Shown here: positions 1 through 7,941 of the stretch, in pieces
Numbering within the stretch: the stretch's first letter is position 1
Layout of the letters: each line of letters opens with the position of its first letter
Source: Mesorhizobium atlanticum
GTDB lineage: Bacteria > Pseudomonadota > Alphaproteobacteria > Rhizobiales > Rhizobiaceae
Length of the DNA stretch: 64,000 bases
Direction of reading: 5' to 3'
NCBI RefSeq assembly: GCF_003289965.1
Contig: NZ_QMBQ01000005.1
Span: 593,208-657,207, forward strand
The notes under the pieces: model-generated
The model's database searches: none
Told to the model about the DNA's origin: nothing
The model's input: the letters and a program-made list of their open reading frames with translations, nothing else
Translations under genes and position numbers: made by a program

Positions 1-150
1 GAACAGGATGCGCCGCGTCAGGCTGGAGAAGATGTGGTGGCCGAGAAACCGGCGCATCGGCACCGTGAACCTCGACACGAAGGCGGGCACGATCCGCGGC
101 GGACGCCTTGCCGCGCCCGCCCGTCTGCCTCGCTCTACTTCCACTGCCAT
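1..150 (-). CDS. chvG: ChvG sensor histidine kinase, N-terminal fragment
   Basis: Only the first 50 codons are in the window. The ATG at 150-148 is preceded by GGGAG, and the frame stays open to the edge. The basic start followed by the motif FSSLTRRILF matches the N-terminal cytoplasmic stretch that leads into the first membrane segment of ChvG/ExoS kinases. It follows chvI on the same strand with a gap of about 60 bp, the usual chvI-chvG order. In rhizobia this membrane kinase phosphorylates ChvI and controls exopolysaccharide, motility and acid or host responses. The periplasmic sensor, HAMP and kinase domains are outside the window, so identity rests on the N-terminus and synteny. Confidence 0.8.
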   Translation of the reverse strand, partial: MAVEVERGRRAGAARRPPRIVPAFVSRFTVPMRRFLGHHIFSSLTRRILF

Positions 151-211
151 CGACTAGCAGCTCCCGGTCCGTTCCTGTGCATGCCCACCCGTTCGGGCGA
201 CATGCATTACC

Positions 212-913
212 TTAAGCCTCGCGGAACCGGTACCCGACTCCGTAAAGGGTTTCGATCATCTCGAAGTCGTCGTCGACGGCCTTGAACTTCTTGCGCAGCC
301 GCTTGATGTGGCTGTCGATGGTGCGGTCGTCGACATAGACCTGCTCATCATAGGCCGAATCCATCAGCGCATCACGGCTTTTCACCACGCCGGGGCGCTG
401 CGCCAGCGAATGCAGGATGAGGAACTCGGTCACCGTCAGGGTCACCGGCTCGCCCTTCCAGGTGCAGGTATGGCGTTCCTGGTCCATCACCAGCTGGCCG
501 CGTTCGAGCGAGCGGGCCTGCTGGGCGGGCGCCTTGGCCGCCGCCTCGCGGGCACTGGTCCGGCGCAGCACCGCGCGCACGCGCTCGACCAGCAGCCGCT
601 GCGAGAAGGGTTTGCGGATGAAGTCGTCGGCGCCCATCTTGAGGCCGAACAATTCGTCGATCTCGTCGTCCTTCGACGTCAGGAAGATGACCGGCAGGTC
701 CGACTTCTGGCGCATGCGGCGCAACAGCTCCATGCCGTCCATGCGCGGCATCTTGATGTCGAGGATGGCGAGGTTCGGCGGCCGGGCCGCCAGGCCTTCC
801 AGCGCCGACGCGCCGTCAGTGTAGGTTTCGACCCGATAGCCCTCGGACTCGAGCGCGATCGACACCGAGGTCAGAATGTTGCGGTCGTCGTCGACAAGCG
901 CGATTGTTGCCAT
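212..913 (-). CDS. chvI: Two-component response regulator ChvI (OmpR/PhoB type)
   Basis: A 233-residue DNA-binding regulator with a receiver domain (about 1-120; phosphoacceptor Asp52, switch-region Lys101 in RKPF) and a C-terminal winged helix (about 145-230, ending TLYGVGYRFREA). The start MATIALVDDD is chosen because the ATG at 913 has a GAGGGAG ribosome site. An upstream in-frame extension lacks family similarity. It is transcribed away from pckA and precedes chvG, the order known in Sinorhizobium and Agrobacterium. Regulator family, partner and neighbours agree, so the call is firm. Target genes cannot be read from this sequence. Confidence 0.93.
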   Translation of the reverse strand: MATIALVDDDRNILTSVSIALESEGYRVETYTDGASALEGLAARPPNLAILDIKMPRMDGMELLRRMRQKSDLPVIFLTSKDDEIDELFGLKMGADDFIRKPFSQRLLVERVRAVLRRTSAREAAAKAPAQQARSLERGQLVMDQERHTCTWKGEPVTLTVTEFLILHSLAQRPGVVKSRDALMDSAYDEQVYVDDRTIDSHIKRLRKKFKAVDDDFEMIETLYGVGYRFREA

Positions 914-1253
914 TTCAAGTGGCTCCCTCATGAGCTGTCCCTTCTGTCGTCGAGAAGGGGCTTTTGCAGGACAAATTGGGTACAAAATGTGGCACGGGCC
1001 CTGTCGGAAGTCACGGGCGCTCTGCCGCTACACACCATCGCACCCGTACCGGGATTGGACGAAGCAAACCTGCCAATCCTTTGGGCAACCTCTGTGATTT
1101 TTTGCACATATAAACGATTTAAACAACTTTCAAATTTTTTAAATCGATTAATGATTTGATATCATTCGGCTTTTCTGGTTCTGAACCTGCGGCCCCGGCG
1201 CGGGCTCCGGGAAATCACCCGTCATATGCGGCCAAATCCAGAGAGGAAATTTG
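914..1253. promoter_or_regulatory. Divergent chvI / pckA promoter region with AT-rich dyads
   Basis: This 340 bp gap separates the divergent chvI and pckA starts. It carries an AT-rich block at about 1100-1170, out of keeping with the GC-rich surroundings. Two dyads stand out: AATCGATT (1142-1149) and AATGAT-N5-ATCATT (1150-1166). In Sinorhizobium pckA is controlled by the LacI-type protein PckR, so one of these could be its operator, but I did not match a published site. No clear -35/-10 pair was assigned. Confidence 0.5.
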
Positions 1254-2864
1254 ATGTCGGAAGCCGGCAAACGCAACCCCGACTGCGCGATTGACGCGAT
1301 CGGCCTGAAGACCACGGGCGTGGTGCGCTACAATTTCGGCGCGGCCGAACTCTACGAGGAAGCGGTCCGGCGCGGCGAGGCAAGGCTGACCGCGCAGGGC
1401 GCGCTCGTCGCCGAGACCGGCCAGCACAGCGGGCGTTCGCCGAAGGACAAATTCGTCGTGCGCGACGAGGCGACCGAACCGCATGTCTGGTGGGACAACA
1501 ACAGGGCGATCTCGCCCGCCCAGTTCGAGGCGCTGCTTGCCGATTTCCGCGCCCATGCGGCGGACAAGGATCTCTATGTCCAGGACCTGGTTGGCGGCGC
1601 AGACGCCGACCTCAAGCTGCCGACCCGGGTCATCACCGAATACGCCTGGCACTCGCTTTTCATCCGCAACCTGCTGATCCGCCCGCAAGCCGCGGAGCTC
1701 GAGCGTTTCCTCCCCGACATGACGATCATCGACCTGCCGTCCTTCCGGGCCGATCCGGCGCGTCACGGCACCCGCACCGAAACGGTGATCGCGGTCGACC
1801 TGATCCGCAAGATCGTGCTGATCGGCGGCACGTCCTATGCCGGCGAGATGAAGAAGTCGGTGTTCACGATGCTGAACTACCTGCTGCCGGAAAAGGGCGT
1901 GATGCCCATGCACTGCTCCGCCAATGAAGGCCCTGCCGGCGACGCGGCCGTCTTCTTCGGCCTGTCCGGCACCGGCAAGACGACCCTTTCCGCGGATCCG
2001 TCGCGCACGCTGATCGGCGACGACGAGCATGGCTGGGGTCCGCACGGCATCTTCAATTTCGAGGGCGGCTGCTACGCCAAGACCATCAGGCTGTCGGCCG
2101 AGGCCGAGCCGGAGATCTTCGCCACCACGCAGCGCTTCGGCACGGTGCTGGAGAATGTCGTGCTCGATGCCGGCCGCGTGCCGGATTTCAACGACGGCAG
2201 CCTCACCGAGAACACGCGCTGCGCCTATCCGCTGGACTTTATCCCCAACGCCTCGAAGACCGGCCGCGCCGGCCATCCGAGGAACATCATCATGCTGACC
2301 GCCGACGCTTTCGGCGTGATGCCGCCGATCGCGAAATTGACCCCGGCGCAGGCGATGTATCACTTCCTTTCCGGTTACACCGCCAAGGTCGCCGGCACGG
2401 AAAAGGGCGTCACCGAGCCGGAAGCGACCTTCTCGACCTGCTTCGGGGCGCCCTTCATGCCGCGTCATCCCTCGGAATACGGCAATTTGCTGCGCGAGCT
2501 GATCGCCGAGCACAAGGTCGATTGCTGGCTGGTCAACACCGGCTGGACCGGCGGCGCCTACGGCACCGGCCGCCGCATGCCGATCAAGGTGACGCGCGCC
2601 CTGCTCGGCGCCGCGCTCGACGGTTCCTTGAAGTCGGCCGAGTTCCGCACCGACGCCAATTTCGGCTTCGCGGTGCCGGTGGCGGTTCCGGGTGTCGACG
2701 GCGCCATCCTCGACCCGCGCTCGACCTGGGCGGACAAGGCCGGCTACGACCGCCAGGCCGCGAAGCTGGTCAACATGTTCGCGACCAACTTCGAGAAATT
2801 CGAACGCCATGTCGACGCAACCATCCTCGGCGCCGCGCCGCGCCTGCAGGAGGCGGCGGAATAA
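1254..2864 (+). CDS. pckA: Phosphoenolpyruvate carboxykinase (ATP)
   Basis: A 536-residue cytosolic enzyme that converts oxaloacetate and ATP to phosphoenolpyruvate, CO2 and ADP: the entry to gluconeogenesis when cells grow on dicarboxylates, as bacteroids do. The P-loop GLSGTGKTTLS is at about 236-246 and the kinase-2 motif LIGDDEHGW at about 252-260, and the length is normal for the ATP-dependent family. The ATG at 1254 is preferred to the overlapping TTG at 1251 because GAGAGGAAA sits at the right distance. It is divergent from chvI, an arrangement known in other rhizobia. Monocistronic as far as seen. Confidence 0.97.
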   Translation: MSEAGKRNPDCAIDAIGLKTTGVVRYNFGAAELYEEAVRRGEARLTAQGALVAETGQHSGRSPKDKFVVRDEATEPHVWWDNNRAISPAQFEALLADFRAHAADKDLYVQDLVGGADADLKLPTRVITEYAWHSLFIRNLLIRPQAAELERFLPDMTIIDLPSFRADPARHGTRTETVIAVDLIRKIVLIGGTSYAGEMKKSVFTMLNYLLPEKGVMPMHCSANEGPAGDAAVFFGLSGTGKTTLSADPSRTLIGDDEHGWGPHGIFNFEGGCYAKTIRLSAEAEPEIFATTQRFGTVLENVVLDAGRVPDFNDGSLTENTRCAYPLDFIPNASKTGRAGHPRNIIMLTADAFGVMPPIAKLTPAQAMYHFLSGYTAKVAGTEKGVTEPEATFSTCFGAPFMPRHPSEYGNLLRELIAEHKVDCWLVNTGWTGGAYGTGRRMPIKVTRALLGAALDGSLKSAEFRTDANFGFAVPVAVPGVDGAILDPRSTWADKAGYDRQAAKLVNMFATNFEKFERHVDATILGAAPRLQEAAE

Positions 2865-2903
2865 GAGCTGCCTCGAGCGTCCTCACCTCCAAGGCCTGGC
2901 CAG

Positions 2904-2950
2904 CGCAATTCCAGGAAAAGTGTGAAAACGGTTTTCCATCCGGAATTGCG
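2904..2950. repeat. Intergenic palindrome, family A, copy 1
   Basis: A 47 bp palindrome with perfect 9 bp arms (CGCAATTCC / GGAATTGCG) and a second inner dyad (GGAAAA / TTTTCC), lying between pckA and arfB. Related copies are at 17130-17173 and 43264-43301. Arm sequences differ between copies but stay complementary. Confidence 0.75.
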
Positions 2951-3041
2951 CCAACCTAGAGAGCCAGCGAGGATTCGCCGTTTTCCGTGAAACGGTGAAG
3001 CCTCCTTGCGCCGGGCCTTTTCTTTTCGTGGCCGTCGCGCC

Positions 3042-3491
3042 ATGAGTGCGTGCATGGCGAGCGACGACGACATCATTATCTCCGGCGAAGCCGTTATCCA
3101 CCCGGGCGACCTGCACGAGGATTTCATCCGCTCCTCGGGGCCGGGCGGCCAGAACGTCAACAAGGTGGCCACCGCCGTGCAACTGCGCTTCGACGCGGCG
3201 AACGCTTCGGGCCTCAGCGAGCGGGTCCGCGTCCGCGCGATCAAGCTTGCCGGCCAGCGCGCCACCAAGGACGGCGTCATCGTCATCGAGGCCGGCCGGT
3301 TCCGCACCCAGGAGCAGAACCGCGCCGACGCGCGGGCGCGCCTGACCGCGCTGGTCGCCAAGGCGGCCGAGCCGCCACCGCCGCCGCGCAAGAAGACGAG
3401 GCCGTCCAAAGGCGCCGTGGAGCGCCGCCTCAAGAGCAAGGCGGGCCGGTCGACGGTGAAGAAGCTGCGCGGTCGGGTCGACAGCGACTGA
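3042..3491 (+). CDS. arfB: Alternative ribosome-rescue factor ArfB (YaeJ type)
   Basis: A 149-residue release-factor-like peptidyl-tRNA hydrolase that frees ribosomes stalled at the end of broken mRNAs. The catalytic GGQ is at residues 35-37 within SSGPGGQNVNK. The tail (about 118-149) is rich in Lys, Arg and Pro, as needed to enter the empty mRNA channel. It is short like ArfB and lacks the codon-recognition domains of RF1/RF2. The start is uncertain: ATG 3042 is used, ATG 3054 is also possible, and neither has a strong ribosome site. It is separated from pckA by a palindromic repeat and probably has its own promoter. Confidence 0.9.
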   Translation: MSACMASDDDIIISGEAVIHPGDLHEDFIRSSGPGGQNVNKVATAVQLRFDAANASGLSERVRVRAIKLAGQRATKDGVIVIEAGRFRTQEQNRADARARLTALVAKAAEPPPPPRKKTRPSKGAVERRLKSKAGRSTVKKLRGRVDSD

Positions 3492-3581
3492 GGACAGCAT
3501 ACCGGAACCGGGCGGCCGTTTTCGGGTCGCGGACCTGTTCCTTAGGTGGCATGCTCTCGGGCCAATTGATCGGATCGATCC

Positions 3582-4199
3582 ATGCTCGTTCTGCCCAAAG
3601 GCGTCCGCCACATGCCGGGCTACCTCGCGCGCCCCGCCCAGGAAGCGCTGGTCGAGGAGATCCGGCGCGTCGTGCAGGCCGCGCCCCTCTATGTTCCGGC
3701 CATGCCGCGCACCGGCAAGGAGATGAGCGTGCGCATGACCAATTGCGGCGCGCTCGGCTGGGTGACCGACAGGGAGCGCGGCTATCGCTACCAGCCGACG
3801 CACCCGGTGACGGGCGAGCCGTGGCCGCCGATCCCCGAAGCCTTGCTGAAATTGTGGCGCGAGGTTGCTGCCTACCCGCATCCGCCCGAGGCCTGCCTGG
3901 TCAATTTCTATGCGGCGGATGCCAGGATGGGCCTGCACCAGGACCGCGACGAGCAGGATTTCGACGCGCCTGTGGTGTCGGTGTCGCTGGGCGACGACTG
4001 CCTGTTCCGGGTCGGCCAGAACACACGCGAGGGCGGCACCAAATCGTTCAGGCTTAAGAGCGGCGACGTCGTCGTGCTCGGCGGCGAAGGGCGCCTCGCC
4101 TTCCATGGCGTCGACCGCATCTATCCCGCGACATCGGCCCTGTTGAAGAATGGCGGTCGCATCAACCTGACGCTGCGGCGGGTGACGGTGCCTGGCTGA
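3582..4199 (+). CDS. alkB: AlkB family 2-oxoglutarate/Fe(II) dioxygenase (DNA repair)
   Basis: A 205-residue protein of AlkB length. The iron ligands are visible as H119-x-D121 in GLHQDRDE and H175 in AFHGVDRI, and the 2-oxoglutarate-binding Arg lies in RINLTLRR near the C-terminus. AlkB enzymes oxidatively remove methyl groups from 1-methyladenine and 3-methylcytosine in DNA or RNA. The gene converges on the membrane glycosyltransferase at 4162 and their 3' ends overlap by 38 bp. No ada gene is nearby, so adaptive-response control cannot be inferred. Confidence 0.92.
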   Translation: MLVLPKGVRHMPGYLARPAQEALVEEIRRVVQAAPLYVPAMPRTGKEMSVRMTNCGALGWVTDRERGYRYQPTHPVTGEPWPPIPEALLKLWREVAAYPHPPEACLVNFYAADARMGLHQDRDEQDFDAPVVSVSLGDDCLFRVGQNTREGGTKSFRLKSGDVVVLGGEGRLAFHGVDRIYPATSALLKNGGRINLTLRRVTVPG

Positions 4200-5727
4200 G
4201 GCCGGCGTTGCGCAGCATGACACGTACATTGTCGTCCTCGGCGATCATCTCATATCCGCTCAGGAAGCTGGCATAGTCCTGCCGACTGGAAAGTGCCGCG
4301 TTCATGGCCGTATCGGTTTTCTGAATGATTATCAGCATAGGCCGCTTGGTCTTGAGCTCGTCGAGCTTGCCGTCGATGTAGTGATCGAAAACCTGGCGGT
4401 AGTGATCCGCGGCAGCATGATTGCCGGCCCGCGCCTCGGTCGCGGAAAGATAAAGGGAAAATCCACCGAGCCAGTCGCTGCAATAGCTCGATATCCATGT
4501 CCCGCCAAGCATGCGCGTCAGCGGATGCCCGGCCGCGATGTCGGAGCCGACAAGGGCGACGGTTGGGTTTTGCACTGCGGCCCTGACCTTGGCGACAAGG
4601 TCCGTGTTGGGGCTCTGCGTTTGCATGAACGGGATGGCCGCGGCCGCGACCATGGCGGCCAGCATCACCTTGCGCCCCGGTTCGATCGCTCCCGGCGGGC
4701 GCGTCATTGGGTTGATTTGTGCCGTTCTCAAAAGCAGCGCCGTCAACAACAGGCTGAACGCCGGAAATGCGTGATAGGGCCAACCCTTGGCCTGGTAGAC
4801 CAGCGGCACCATGGCCGCCAGGGAAGCAAGCGCGAACACCGCGACCAGCGGCGAGAAAGGCAATCCGGGCCGCAGCAGGCGCAGCATCAGGAGCCCGACC
4901 AGATAGACCGGCCCATACATCAGCAGCACCGTCTGGAGGTTCCGCACCCGCATATAGGTGTCGACAAGCATCGGGTATATCGCGTCGAGGAATTGCGGGT
5001 AGAAATGGCGCACCGCAACGACATAGGCGACGCCGATCAGGCCGATCACCCAGTATTCGGCGGCGAAAAGCGGCCGGATCGAGCGGCGGCGCCAGGCAAC
5101 ATAAAGCGCCGGGACAAGCACGACCAGCGCATAATAGGGCTTGACCAGCACCAGAATGCTGCCGCTGAGGCCGGCAAGCAGCGCCAATGGTAGGCTAGGC
5201 GTTCGACCCTCGGGCGGCGCCGCGCGCCATGCCGTCAGCACCAGCAAGGGTGCAAACAATGCCATTCCCAGATGCTCGCGCTGGGTGAACGCGTTGCCGG
5301 GAAAGATGACCAGCAGGCCGAGGAAAAGCGGCAGCAGGGCAAACAAGGTGGCGTTCTCGGCAAAGCCGGCACACCGCGCAATGACAACGGCAAGCCCCAA
5401 TCCGAGCAGGCAGATCGCATAGGAATAGCCAAGGACCGCGATCTCCGGCGATATGCCGAGCTTGTGCGCGAGCGCCACGGCAGGCATGAACAGCCACGGC
5501 GTGAAGGGCGGATTGGCTTCGATGAGATCGACATACAAACGGTCACCGCCGAGCATGCGCTCGCACATGGTGATTATCCAACTGGTGTCGGACACCACGC
5601 CCCATCGCGTCTGCCAGGGAATGGCGGCCGCCAGAACCACGGCCAGCAGGACCAGCGTCCGAACGCGACGCTTCGGAACGGATCCGTCAGCCGACCGGGA
5701 GGCGAGGCGGTCCTGGAGCGCGCTCAT
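4162..5727 (-). CDS. Polytopic membrane glycosyltransferase-like protein (GT-C fold)
   Basis: A 521-residue integral membrane protein with about ten hydrophobic segments and a large polar C-terminal part. After the first membrane segment it has DRLYVDLIEANPPF, an acidic first external loop typical of GT-C enzymes of the ArnT/PMT kind, which use a lipid-linked sugar. It is the last gene of a cassette with a GT2 enzyme, a methyltransferase and GtrA; its start overlaps the gtrA-like stop. In O-antigen-modifying gtr cassettes the third gene is just such a membrane transferase, so attachment of a sugar to surface polysaccharide is likely. The acceptor is unknown. Confidence 0.6.
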   Translation of the reverse strand: MSALQDRLASRSADGSVPKRRVRTLVLLAVVLAAAIPWQTRWGVVSDTSWIITMCERMLGGDRLYVDLIEANPPFTPWLFMPAVALAHKLGISPEIAVLGYSYAICLLGLGLAVVIARCAGFAENATLFALLPLFLGLLVIFPGNAFTQREHLGMALFAPLLVLTAWRAAPPEGRTPSLPLALLAGLSGSILVLVKPYYALVVLVPALYVAWRRRSIRPLFAAEYWVIGLIGVAYVVAVRHFYPQFLDAIYPMLVDTYMRVRNLQTVLLMYGPVYLVGLLMLRLLRPGLPFSPLVAVFALASLAAMVPLVYQAKGWPYHAFPAFSLLLTALLLRTAQINPMTRPPGAIEPGRKVMLAAMVAAAAIPFMQTQSPNTDLVAKVRAAVQNPTVALVGSDIAAGHPLTRMLGGTWISSYCSDWLGGFSLYLSATEARAGNHAAADHYRQVFDHYIDGKLDELKTKRPMLIIIQKTDTAMNAALSSRQDYASFLSGYEMIAEDDNVRVMLRNAGLSQAPSPAAASG

Positions 5728-6161
5728 AGGGAGCCGTTCCGCGGCCTGGCGAGGGTTTTTCCAAAAACCCAGTGGCGAAGCACCACGTAATTGACAAACG
5801 GAACAAACAGGCAGGTCAGCACGATCGGTATCTGCGCCGGAAGCCCGAGCTTACCCGACAGGATGGCAGGAAAGGCGGAGGATATGGCGAGACCGAGCAA
5901 GGTGAGAACGACGAAGCGAGGTGCCTCGAAACGATGTGCCCCGCCAGAAGAAAACGTAAAATACTTATGCCCCGCATAGGAGAAGGCGGAGGCCACGGCA
6001 TAGGCGATGACAGAACCCGCGACGGGGTCCATCATGATCGGCCTGCCCGCCGAAAACATTGCGGCCAGCAAGGCATAGAGCAATGTCGCGCCGACGCCGG
6101 TCATAAGGAACCGGATCAGACGTTGGCCCGTGCGCAAGTCAGACACGGCCGCTGCAGACAT
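5724..6161 (-). CDS. GtrA-like polyprenyl-phosphate-sugar flippase
   Basis: A 145-residue protein with four hydrophobic segments and the GtrA hallmarks GVGATLLY near the start and a YAGHKYFTF-type motif in the middle. GtrA proteins are thought to flip undecaprenyl-phosphate-linked sugars across the inner membrane. The ATG at 6161 is chosen because GGAG lies upstream; it sits inside the 3' end of the methyltransferase gene. Together with the GT2 enzyme upstream and the GT-C protein downstream it completes a gtr-type module. Confidence 0.8.
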   Translation of the reverse strand: MSAAAVSDLRTGQRLIRFLMTGVGATLLYALLAAMFSAGRPIMMDPVAGSVIAYAVASAFSYAGHKYFTFSSGGAHRFEAPRFVVLTLLGLAISSAFPAILSGKLGLPAQIPIVLTCLFVPFVNYVVLRHWVFGKTLARPRNGSL

Positions 6162-6831
6162 ACTGCGCTCCAAGCGGCGCGCGCGCAAACCAGCTTTCGA
6201 CCTTGCGCGCAAACGGGCTGGCGAAGGGAAGCAGGAGGAAATGCCTGCTGTCGATGTCGGCGAGCCCGGCCGCCTTCAGTAGACGGCCGGCCCTATGCCG
6301 GCTGATCAGGACGGCATCCTCGTCGAAGGGACAGCGAAGCACGGCCAATCGCGTCAAAGGGTTGAAGGGATTGTGTTCGATCAGGCAGATCGCGCCGCCG
6401 GCGCGGACGACGCGCCGCATCTCGGAAACGAAAGCAGGCCACTGCTCCGGCGGCACGTGATGAACCACGCAGACCGCGAAAGCGAGATCGAAAGTGTCAT
6501 CCGCATAGGGCAGTGCCGGGCCTGGATAGTCCCTGTACGTGACCCATGGGTTGTCACCCCTGGCCCGCGCCACGGATTCCGTCGATATGTCGCAGCCGTC
6601 CAGGGTCGAGAAAAGCGGCCGAACATACGGATGCAGGGCTCCGATGCCGCAACCGACATCGAGGGCCCGAACACCGGCTCCGCCTTCGGCAAGGCCGCGC
6701 TCGGCAATCACCCGGGCCAGCGGCTCTACTTTGGCCTGCAGGAAAAAATCATGCTTCAGGCCGGAGAAGCTGATCGACTCGTCGACGGTCCGGTTGTAGG
6801 TGGACCGGTATTGATCGAAAAGCGCCGCCAT
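6139..6831 (-). CDS. Class I SAM-dependent methyltransferase
   Basis: A 230-residue protein with the SAM-binding motif ALDVGCGIG at about 56-64, an acidic motif II (DGCDIS) and a motif around FAVCVVHHV, a Methyltransf_11/25-type fold. Its start overlaps the GT2 stop (TGATG) and its end overlaps the gtrA-like gene, so it is translationally coupled within the cassette. The context suggests it methylates the sugar made or transferred by the neighbours, or the lipid carrier intermediate. This is inference; the substrate is not visible. Confidence 0.75.
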   Translation of the reverse strand: MAALFDQYRSTYNRTVDESISFSGLKHDFFLQAKVEPLARVIAERGLAEGGAGVRALDVGCGIGALHPYVRPLFSTLDGCDISTESVARARGDNPWVTYRDYPGPALPYADDTFDLAFAVCVVHHVPPEQWPAFVSEMRRVVRAGGAICLIEHNPFNPLTRLAVLRCPFDEDAVLISRHRAGRLLKAAGLADIDSRHFLLLPFASPFARKVESWFARAPLGAQYVCSGRV

Positions 6832-7868
6832 CAGCCAAATCTTCTGTCGCGCGCCGACGGCGATGCCGTCGACCGGTTGCGGTTCTCTGCCGCCATGTTC
6901 ACCGCTTCCTCAAAGCCAGTCAGACGGTCGATCACGTAGAGCGGCCGTCGCTTCACTTCGGCGTGGATGCCGCCGACATAGAGGCCGACAATGCCGGTCA
7001 TGAAGAGATTGATGCCCGACAGGAAGGAGATGATCACGACCGTAGAGGTCCAGCCATGGACGATGCCGCTGGCAAACAGCCAGGAAAACAGGGCAAAGAC
7101 GCCAAGCAGGGCGGCGAAGCCGGAAACGGCGAGACCGGCCCACAGCGCCAGCCGCAAAGGCTTGTCGGAAAAGCCGATGACGCCATGGACCGCCAGCCGC
7201 ACCATTTTCCAGAACGGATATTTGGTTTCGCCAGCCGCTCGCTCGGGTCGTTCGAACGACACCGCCGTCTGCTTGAAACCCATCCAACCGAACATGCCGC
7301 GCACGAAGCGGTCGCGCTCCGGCATCTGCTTGAATGTATCCAGGGCCTTTCTTCCCACGAGCCGGAAATCGCCGACGTCACGGGGGATAGTCACCGAGGT
7401 CATCTGCTCGAGGGCGCGGTAGAAGAGGCTGGCGCTCACACGCTTGAACAGCGTTTCGCCCTCGCGTTTGGTGCGGCGGGCATAGACGATCTCGTAGCCT
7501 TCCTTCCATTTGGCGACGAGGTCGAGCACCACTTCGGGCGGATCCTGCAAGTCCGCATCCATGACGACCACAGCATCGCCGGCAGCCGCGTCCATGCCGG
7601 CGGTGATCGCGATCTGGTGGCCGAAATTGCGCGACAGTTCGATCAGCCGGAAGCGTGGATCCGAAGCGGCCATGCCGCGCAGGAAGATGACGCTTGTGTC
7701 CCGGCTGCCGTCGTCGACGAAGATCGCCTCGGCGCTGTCGTCGAGCTTGTCGAGCAAGGCGTTGATCCGCCGCACAAGCAGCGGCAGCACCGCCTCTTCA
7801 TTGAAGATCGGGATGACCAGTGAATAGACCGGGGCCTTGCGGCCAGCGGCATTGCCCGCATTAATCAC
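6831..7868 (-). CDS. Family 2 glycosyltransferase, GtrB/DPM1-like with C-terminal membrane segments
   Basis: A 345-residue protein. The N-terminal GT-A domain (about 14-240) carries the nucleotide-sugar motif FVDDGSRD and the metal-binding D104-A-D106 in VMDADLQDPP. Two membrane segments follow at about 245-310. This is the plan of GtrB-type enzymes that load a sugar onto undecaprenyl phosphate on the cytosolic face. The start is GTG at 7868, backed by GGGAGG at 6 bp. It is the first gene of the four-gene cassette 7868-4162 and likely carries the promoter in the 73 bp gap behind coaA. Confidence 0.85.
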   Translation of the reverse strand: MINAGNAAGRKAPVYSLVIPIFNEEAVLPLLVRRINALLDKLDDSAEAIFVDDGSRDTSVIFLRGMAASDPRFRLIELSRNFGHQIAITAGMDAAAGDAVVVMDADLQDPPEVVLDLVAKWKEGYEIVYARRTKREGETLFKRVSASLFYRALEQMTSVTIPRDVGDFRLVGRKALDTFKQMPERDRFVRGMFGWMGFKQTAVSFERPERAAGETKYPFWKMVRLAVHGVIGFSDKPLRLALWAGLAVSGFAALLGVFALFSWLFASGIVHGWTSTVVIISFLSGINLFMTGIVGLYVGGIHAEVKRRPLYVIDRLTGFEEAVNMAAENRNRSTASPSARDRRFG

Positions 7869-7941
7869 CGGTTGCCTCCCGACACCCGCTGGAGTTTGGC
7901 TGCCAACGCTAGTCGGGATTGCCTAAGGCGCCGTTAAGGGA

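Noticed and set aside
1215..2810. Long open frame opposite pckA
   Set aside because: It is the antisense shadow of a certain gene; composition is Arg/Gly/Ala-rich with no domain, a common effect of GC-rich codons.
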